Origin: Opitutia bacterium
GTDB lineage: Bacteria > Verrucomicrobiota > Verrucomicrobiia > Opitutales > Opitutaceae
Assembly (NCBI GenBank): GCA_947453695.1
Contig: CANGHW010000044.1
Location: forward strand, 1 to 35,551
Length of the DNA: 35,551 nucleotides
Direction of reading: 5' to 3'
Shown here one piece after another: positions 30,998 to 35,551 of this stretch. The notes under the pieces were generated by a model that was given only the letters and a program-made list of their open reading frames with translations, searched no databases and was not told the DNA's origin. The translations under genes and the position numbers were made by a program. Each line of letters opens with the position of its first letter. Position 1 is the stretch's first letter.

Positions 30998-33900
30998 TTA
31001 GTCGATGAGGTATATCTCGATTAGCGCTTGGCCCTCGGCGGTGCCTTTGCCTTGGGCCACCAAGGTGTAGGCGCCTGGAGGGAGGCGGGTGACGATCACG
31101 GCATCGCGGGAGCCGGGCGTAAGGTCGAAGGCTCCGACTCGACGGAACAATGACTCGCCGACGACGGTGGATTGCACGGCGGCCCAATCGTCGTTGGTGG
31201 CAATCGGCGTGGAAGAGCCCGCGGCGTAGAGGGTGAGCGTGGGGTCCGCCAGCGCATCGTTCACGCCAAACGTCGCAAGGCCGGGCCCCACTACCCGCGC
31301 AAGCAGGCGCAGCGTGGTGTTGCCTTCGATGGTGAGGCCGGCGATCAGTGCGCCATCACCCGGCAGAATCTTGGCGCGGGTGGAGACATTCGCGATCCTG
31401 CTGTCGCCGCTATAGCGCCCGAGGGCGTCGTAGAGTTCCACCAAGACCACGCCGGGAGCGCTGCTACGGTTAAGCGTCTGGATCGAGTAGTTTTCGGCGA
31501 GTAGGCGACGCGCCAAGGCCGCATCTTTGGCGGTGGAAGCAAGGGGGAACGCTCCAACCAAGCCGGTCGCCGTGAGCGTTTCGCCGGACGTGACATCGGC
31601 GGCCCAATCGTCGTTTTCCGCTATGAGCGTGCTGCCGCGGTAGAGTTGAAGGGCGGGATTAGCGATTGCGGTCGCCAAGCCAAAGGAGCGCAGGGTCTCG
31701 CCCACGCTGCGCACCAAGACGGGCCGGGATCCGGCGCCATCGATCACGAAGCCGGTGATGAGCGGCGGGCCGGCCGCTTCCAGTTGCGCGCGGACGGACA
31801 GGTTGACGATGCGCCCGGGATTGTTGCTCGCCAGCGCAACCCGGGAGGTCTGCGACTGCACGATGGATTTTCCGTCGTTCACCAGGACGTAGTAGTCGCC
31901 TTCGTCGGCCATGGTGGCTTTGGCGACGGAGAAGGTGGCGGCCGTGGCTCCGGCGACGGGAGCGCCGTCGCGATACCACTGGTAGGTAAACGGGCCGGCA
32001 CCGTTGGGCGTGACTTGCAGCGTGGCCGTGCCGTTGGGGGTGGCCTGAACCGGCTGGGGCTGAGCCGCGAGGGTGAGGGAGCCGGCGCCCGGCGCCGTCA
32101 CCAGCAGGCGGTATTCGCGCGCCGCGGTAGGAACCGAGTTGGTCTTGGGCCAGCCATCATCCAGCCAGTTGATCGAGGTTCCGGTGCCGGCGACTGCGAC
32201 GGGTGAGGTCGCCCAAGAAGCCGTCGCGCTGTCGCGATATTGGATCCAGTAAGTTTGGTTGAGGGCAGTGGCGAATTCGATGTAACGCCGACCGTTCGGC
32301 GCCAGCACGGTGCGATCGATGGGAGCCGTGGTGCCGAGCGGGCTCGCGGTGGTGCCGACGGAATTGATTTCCAAGGTGACGGCAGGTTCGGGGAACTGCG
32401 CGACGTTGGGCGCAAAGTATTCGATGATGAACACGCGAACCTCAGCCGGTTGAAGGGGGCGGGTATCTTCGATAGCCGGTTGCCCGGTCGCCGTGGTGGT
32501 GCTCCGGGAGTAGAGTGAGACACCGCCGGGGAGGCTCGGGATCAAGACGCGGAACGAGTCGATCACGTAAGGGGTGGAGTTGGTGACCTGAACGCGTTGT
32601 TCGTAGAGGCTTGTCTGGGGATTCAGCGCTAGCTGGGTGACCAGATTCAGCTTCGGGTTATAGATGGTGACCTGGACCGGCACGACGTCCTTGGATCCGT
32701 CGGCATAGGTCAGTTCCACCGAGACCGTAGTCTGCTGCACCGAGCCGTCTTGGCGCGTGGGCGAACCTACCACCAGTTGCCCGGCGGCGCCCGTCCCGGA
32801 AACGGTCACGCCTTTGACCACGGTGGGATCAAACTGCACAACGCTACCGCTCACCAATTGTTTGCCGCCCGAACTGATGGAAGCAATTGGCGCACTGACA
32901 TCCGTGCCGCCCAAGGTGGCCAAGACGACGGTGAACGGAGGATCGATCCGATCGATATCCGTGTTTCCGCGTTCGTCAGTCGTGGTGATCGTGATGGTAT
33001 CCTGACCGAAGAATCCGGTAGGGGCTTGGTAGATGAGCTGGGCCAAGGCGGTATTAAGAGTGGGCACCAAACCTCGGAACGTGAGGCTGGTTTCGTTTAA
33101 GCCGGAGCCGGCTAGGAGCGTGAGGCCCGTGCGGTTCGGCAGCGTGAGCAACCCTACCCCAGTGCTTAGCGTGACGGTAAGCTCGGGGCTGTCGGCGTCG
33201 GCGACAGCAAACACACTGCCGTCCGGCCCTGTCACCCGTGCAGGATCGCCGGTGAATGCAAGCGGGCCGGTGGGCACGGTGTTTACCGGTGGGGCCGTCA
33301 CTTGTAGGGTAAACGTGGTGGAGGCGGTGAATTCTCCGTCAGTCCCGGTCAGTGTCAGCGTGAAACTGCCGGCGGCGCCCGGCGTGCCGGAGAACGTGCG
33401 CGCAACCGGATCGAAGACCAAACCCGGTGGCAGGCCGGTGATCCGGTAGGTGACGGGGGCATTGTCGACATCCGTAAATGGAGAAATGGTGATTGGCCCG
33501 AATGCCCGACCGGCGGTGGCGGGCGGCAATGTGATCGGCGCGGAGACCGGTGCATCGTTTGCCCCGGCAATTATGATTGAAAGACGCGCTCCGGCTGTTC
33601 GGTTGAACCTGTCGCCCAGAGTGTAATCAAACGAGTCGGTCAGTGACTGCCCGACATTGAGGGCTTCGACAGCAGGCAGCGCGTTGTTGACCACGTAGGA
33701 AAAGGTGCCGTCCACCGCGGCGGTAAGCGTGCCGTATTTCCCGTTGAGGGAGACGGGACTGCTGTTCACAGCGATGCCCCCCATGAGTCTAACGATGATC
33801 GCAGTCCCCGTATCGTTCGCGAGGACGTTCCCCTGAGGGTTTAGACCAGCGGTGCCGTTGGCGACGCCTGAGCTTTCGACGGCACGCACAGTATCGTCGG

Positions 33901-35551
33901 TCGCCGCGGGTGCAGCGGGCATTTCTACCACAAGGGGCACCGTCGCGGTGATGGGGCCGGTGTAGTTGGTGACATCGGTGGGCATGAAGCTAACCGAGAG
34001 CGTATGGGTGCCGGGTTCCAGCACTGTGCCGCCTACCGGCTTATAGGTCATCGTGCCAGGCACGGACCCGACCGCATTGAGCTGAGCAGCGGTGAGCGGT
34101 GTGCCATAGACGATGGAGGCCGGTTGCGCCCACGTGATCGTCGGACTTGCTTGGCCGATCGTGAGTTGGGCCGTGCCGTAAATGATGTCGTAGTTCGCCA
34201 GCACTGAGGCGGGGGCAAGGATGGCAGTGACCGGGTAGGATCCGACCGATTCACCTGCCGCGCGCGAGTAGATGGCGGTGACATTGTCGCCCGCCACAAA
34301 TCCAGTCTTTGTTCCGGTGAGCGTTGGATCATTTGTTCCATATGTCTTTGTTGCGGCGGTGGGTGTTACCGATGCGCCCCTCTTCGTGATCGTCAGAGTG
34401 CCGTCGGCGAAGGTGATCGCGTAGTTGCCGCTGCTGAGGCCGCTCGGGGTGATGGCGTGGGTGCCGGCGTTCGTGGCCGTCGCGGCCGCGCCGCCGAAGC
34501 TGAGGGTGCCGCTGAGAACGCCGGCGGTCTCGCTGTTCACGAAGCCGGTGTAGCTCACCGTGTAGCCACCCGAGTAGACCGCCCCGTCGTAGGTTTTCGT
34601 TTTGTTGTCGGCGGTCACCGTCAGCGGTGCCGTCGTGACGGCCGCGGTAAGCACCAGAGGGGTGAGCGTGTAGTTGCCGGCATCGCCGCCGGTGAGGCTG
34701 AGGCCGGAGACGCTGACGTTCTTACCGGCGCCGACGCCGGCTGTGGCAAACGCACCGCTCGCCGTGCCCGTCAACGATACCGTCTCCGCGCCGACGACGC
34801 CCGCAAGGGCGGCGGTGCCGGTGAGGGTCGCAGGCACGGTGCCCGAGTAAATTTTATCCTGCGCGGTGAGGCCGGTGATCGTGAGGGCCTTGGCCGTGAT
34901 CGCGGCGGTCGTCGTGTTGACCGCGGTGAGGGTGTAGTTGCTGGCATTCGCACCGGTGAGCGAGGCCCCGGTCAGCGTGACCGTCTTGCCTGCGCCGACG
35001 TTCTTCGTGTCAAAGGTTGCCGTGCCGCCGCTGAGCGTCACGACGTCGGCTCCGACCACGCCGGTCAGATTGCGCGCGGTGACGGTTGCTCCCGTGGTGC
35101 CGTCATAGGTCTTGTCGGAAGCGGTGAAGGTGCCGGTCAGACCGAAGGCCGTGACGGACAGTTGGCCGTCCGTGTAGGTGAGGTTATAGTTGGCCGCCGT
35201 AAAGGTGCCGCCAGTCGCAGCACTGGGCGTGAGGGTATAGTTGCCGACCGTGGCTCCGCTGGTGGTGCCGCCGCCCGCCGTGATCGTCACGGTGCCGATC
35301 GTCTCGGCGCCAACCAGGCCCGTGCTGGTGAAGGCCGTCGAACCCGCTCCGTAGGTCTTGGTCCCGCCGTAGATCTTAGTGTCGTTACTCGCGGTGATCG
35401 TCAGCGCCTTCTTCGCGATGGTGAGAGTGCCGTCGGTGAAGGTGATCGCGTAGTTGCCGCTGCTGAGGCCGCTCGGGGTGATGGCGTGGGTGCCGGCGTT
35501 CGTGGCCGTCGCGGCCGCGCCGCCGAAGCTGAGGGTGCCGCTGAGAACGCC
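30998..35551 (-). CDS. Giant YDG/MBG-repeat surface protein, C-terminal part (5' end outside window)
   Basis: The frame is open from the right edge to the stop at 30998, giving at least 1517 residues; a GTG at 35290 is not the true start because the same repeat pattern continues upstream of it. In order: YDG/MBG-type repeats (KTYDGTTGATV, SNYTLTAVN, GNYTLTPLV, KTYGTNDPTLTG, SIVYGTPLTAAQL); a VCBS/cadherin-like section (NVLANDTG, DGTFSYVVN, AGANDAPV); a putative-Ig section (GLPPGLVFDPVARTFSGTPG); further beta-rich domains; an Ig-like domain (FTYQWYRDGAPV, DEGDYYVLV); and two copies of a ~125-residue C-terminal domain (ITGFVIDG...NDDWAADV and IAGLTIEG...NDDWAAVQ). Such proteins are secreted or surface-attached. 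No barrel, LPxTG or PEP-CTERM signal ends it. It probably shares a transcript with the outer-membrane-like gene downstream. Confidence 0.88.
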   Translation of the reverse strand, partial: GVLSGTLSFGGAAATATNAGTHAITPSGLSSGNYAITFTDGTLTIAKKALTITASNDTKIYGGTKTYGAGSTAFTSTGLVGAETIGTVTITAGGGTTSGATVGNYTLTPSAATGGTFTAANYNLTYTDGQLSVTAFGLTGTFTASDKTYDGTTGATVTARNLTGVVGADVVTLSGGTATFDTKNVGAGKTVTLTGASLTGANASNYTLTAVNTTTAAITAKALTITGLTAQDKIYSGTVPATLTGTAALAGVVGAETVSLTGTASGAFATAGVGAGKNVSVSGLSLTGGDAGNYTLTPLVLTAAVTTAPLTVTADNKTKTYDGAVYSGGYTVSYTGFVNSETAGVLSGTLSFGGAAATATNAGTHAITPSGLSSGNYAITFADGTLTITKRGASVTPTAATKTYGTNDPTLTGTKTGFVAGDNVTAIYSRAAGESVGSYPVTAILAPASVLANYDIIYGTAQLTIGQASPTITWAQPASIVYGTPLTAAQLNAVGSVPGTMTYKPVGGTVLEPGTHTLSVSFMPTDVTNYTGPITATVPLVVEMPAAPAATDDTVRAVESSGVANGTAGLNPQGNVLANDTGTAIIVRLMGGIAVNSSPVSLNGKYGTLTAAVDGTFSYVVNNALPAVEALNVGQSLTDSFDYTLGDRFNRTAGARLSIIIAGANDAPVSAPITLPPATAGRAFGPITISPFTDVDNAPVTYRITGLPPGLVFDPVARTFSGTPGAAGSFTLTLTGTDGEFTASTTFTLQVTAPPVNTVPTGPLAFTGDPARVTGPDGSVFAVADADSPELTVTLSTGVGLLTLPNRTGLTLLAGSGLNETSLTFRGLVPTLNTALAQLIYQAPTGFFGQDTITITTTDERGNTDIDRIDPPFTVVLATLGGTDVSAPIASISSGGKQLVSGSVVQFDPTVVKGVTVSGTGAAGQLVVGSPTRQDGSVQQTTVSVELTYADGSKDVVPVQVTIYNPKLNLVTQLALNPQTSLYEQRVQVTNSTPYVIDSFRVLIPSLPGGVSLYSRSTTTATGQPAIEDTRPLQPAEVRVFIIEYFAPNVAQFPEPAVTLEINSVGTTASPLGTTAPIDRTVLAPNGRRYIEFATALNQTYWIQYRDSATASWATSPVAVAGTGTSINWLDDGWPKTNSVPTAAREYRLLVTAPGAGSLTLAAQPQPVQATPNGTATLQVTPNGAGPFTYQWYRDGAPVAGATAATFSVAKATMADEGDYYVLVNDGKSIVQSQTSRVALASNNPGRIVNLSVRAQLEAAGPPLITGFVIDGAGSRPVLVRSVGETLRSFGLATAIANPALQLYRGSTLIAENDDWAADVTSGETLTATGLVGAFPLASTAKDAALARRLLAENYSIQTLNRSSAPGVVLVELYDALGRYSGDSRIANVSTRAKILPGDGALIAGLTIEGNTTLRLLARVVGPGLATFGVNDALADPTLTLYAAGSSTPIATNDDWAAVQSTVVGESLFRRVGAFDLTPGSRDAVIVTRLPPGAYTLVAQGKGTAEGQALIEIYLID
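34395..34522 (-). repeat. 128-bp direct repeat in the surface protein gene, copy 1
   Basis: This stretch matches 35424-35551 with one difference (C at 34408, T at 35437) and encodes the module ending GVLSGTLSFGG...SSGNYAITFADGTL. The offset of 1029 bases is exactly 343 codons, so the repeat preserves frame. Confidence 0.93.
35424..35551 (-). repeat. 128-bp direct repeat in the surface protein gene, copy 2 (reaches window edge)
   Basis: This is the second copy of 34395-34522, identical except for one base that changes Ala to Thr (ITFTDGTL instead of ITFADGTL). It runs to the last base of the window, so the duplicated unit may be longer. Near-identity at DNA level points to recent duplication or gene conversion. 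Confidence 0.93.

Noticed and set aside
30998..35551. CRISPR array as explanation for the repeated sequence at the right end
   Set aside because: The repeats are long, in frame and encode YDG/MBG modules; there are no short regularly spaced palindromic units.

Overview
The window looks like chromosome of a GC-rich member of the Verrucomicrobiota, most likely an Opitutaceae-type bacterium. The basis is family content: paired PSCyt/PSD proteins (DUF1501, DUF1549/1553, DUF1552, DUF1587-1592) typical of Planctomycetes and Verrucomicrobia, a TonB-dependent receptor with an N-terminal carboxypeptidase-regulatory-like domain, and an MBG/YDG-repeat surface protein ending in a duplicated NDDW-containing domain. 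Many genes lack a visible Shine-Dalgarno sequence. No tRNA, rRNA or CRISPR was seen. Assignments come from reading motifs, not from database searches.

Layout. 1-1.3 kb: the end of an IS630-family element cuts off the 5' part of a chemoreceptor gene, followed by a CheY-like receiver protein whose tail overlaps a convergent CxxC protein. 2.4-4.8 kb: an ABC-2 exporter pair whose permease carries an unusual Pro-rich linker and extra C-terminal domain. 4.8-13.7 kb (minus): two secreted cytochrome/DUF pairs (DUF1592-type + DUF1552, then PSCyt/DUF1553 + DUF1501) with a lone ExbD between them. 14-17.1 kb (plus): a divergent TonB-dependent receptor. Together these could form a surface uptake and oxidation locus; the substrate is unknown.

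17.1-19.5 kb: a small basic protein missing from longer ORF lists, two hairpins (one a clear intrinsic terminator), a pair of REP-like inverted repeats, a rhomboid-fold protein that appears to have lost its catalytic residues, and a Tat-exported TIM-barrel isomerase-like protein. 19.5-25 kb (minus): three closely spaced signalling genes, namely a chemoreceptor with a periplasmic CxxCH heme motif, an FHA-class III cyclase fusion, and a Ser/Thr kinase with PEGA-like repeats and an FGE-like domain. An 18-bp palindrome lies upstream. This is the best candidate for an undescribed signalling module. 25.2-29.2 kb (minus): an M50 membrane protease and RapA. 29.35-29.86 kb (plus): a CheX/CheC-type phosphatase. 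29.9-35.55 kb (minus): a giant repeat-rich surface protein, open at the window edge, followed by an outer-membrane beta-barrel-like protein.
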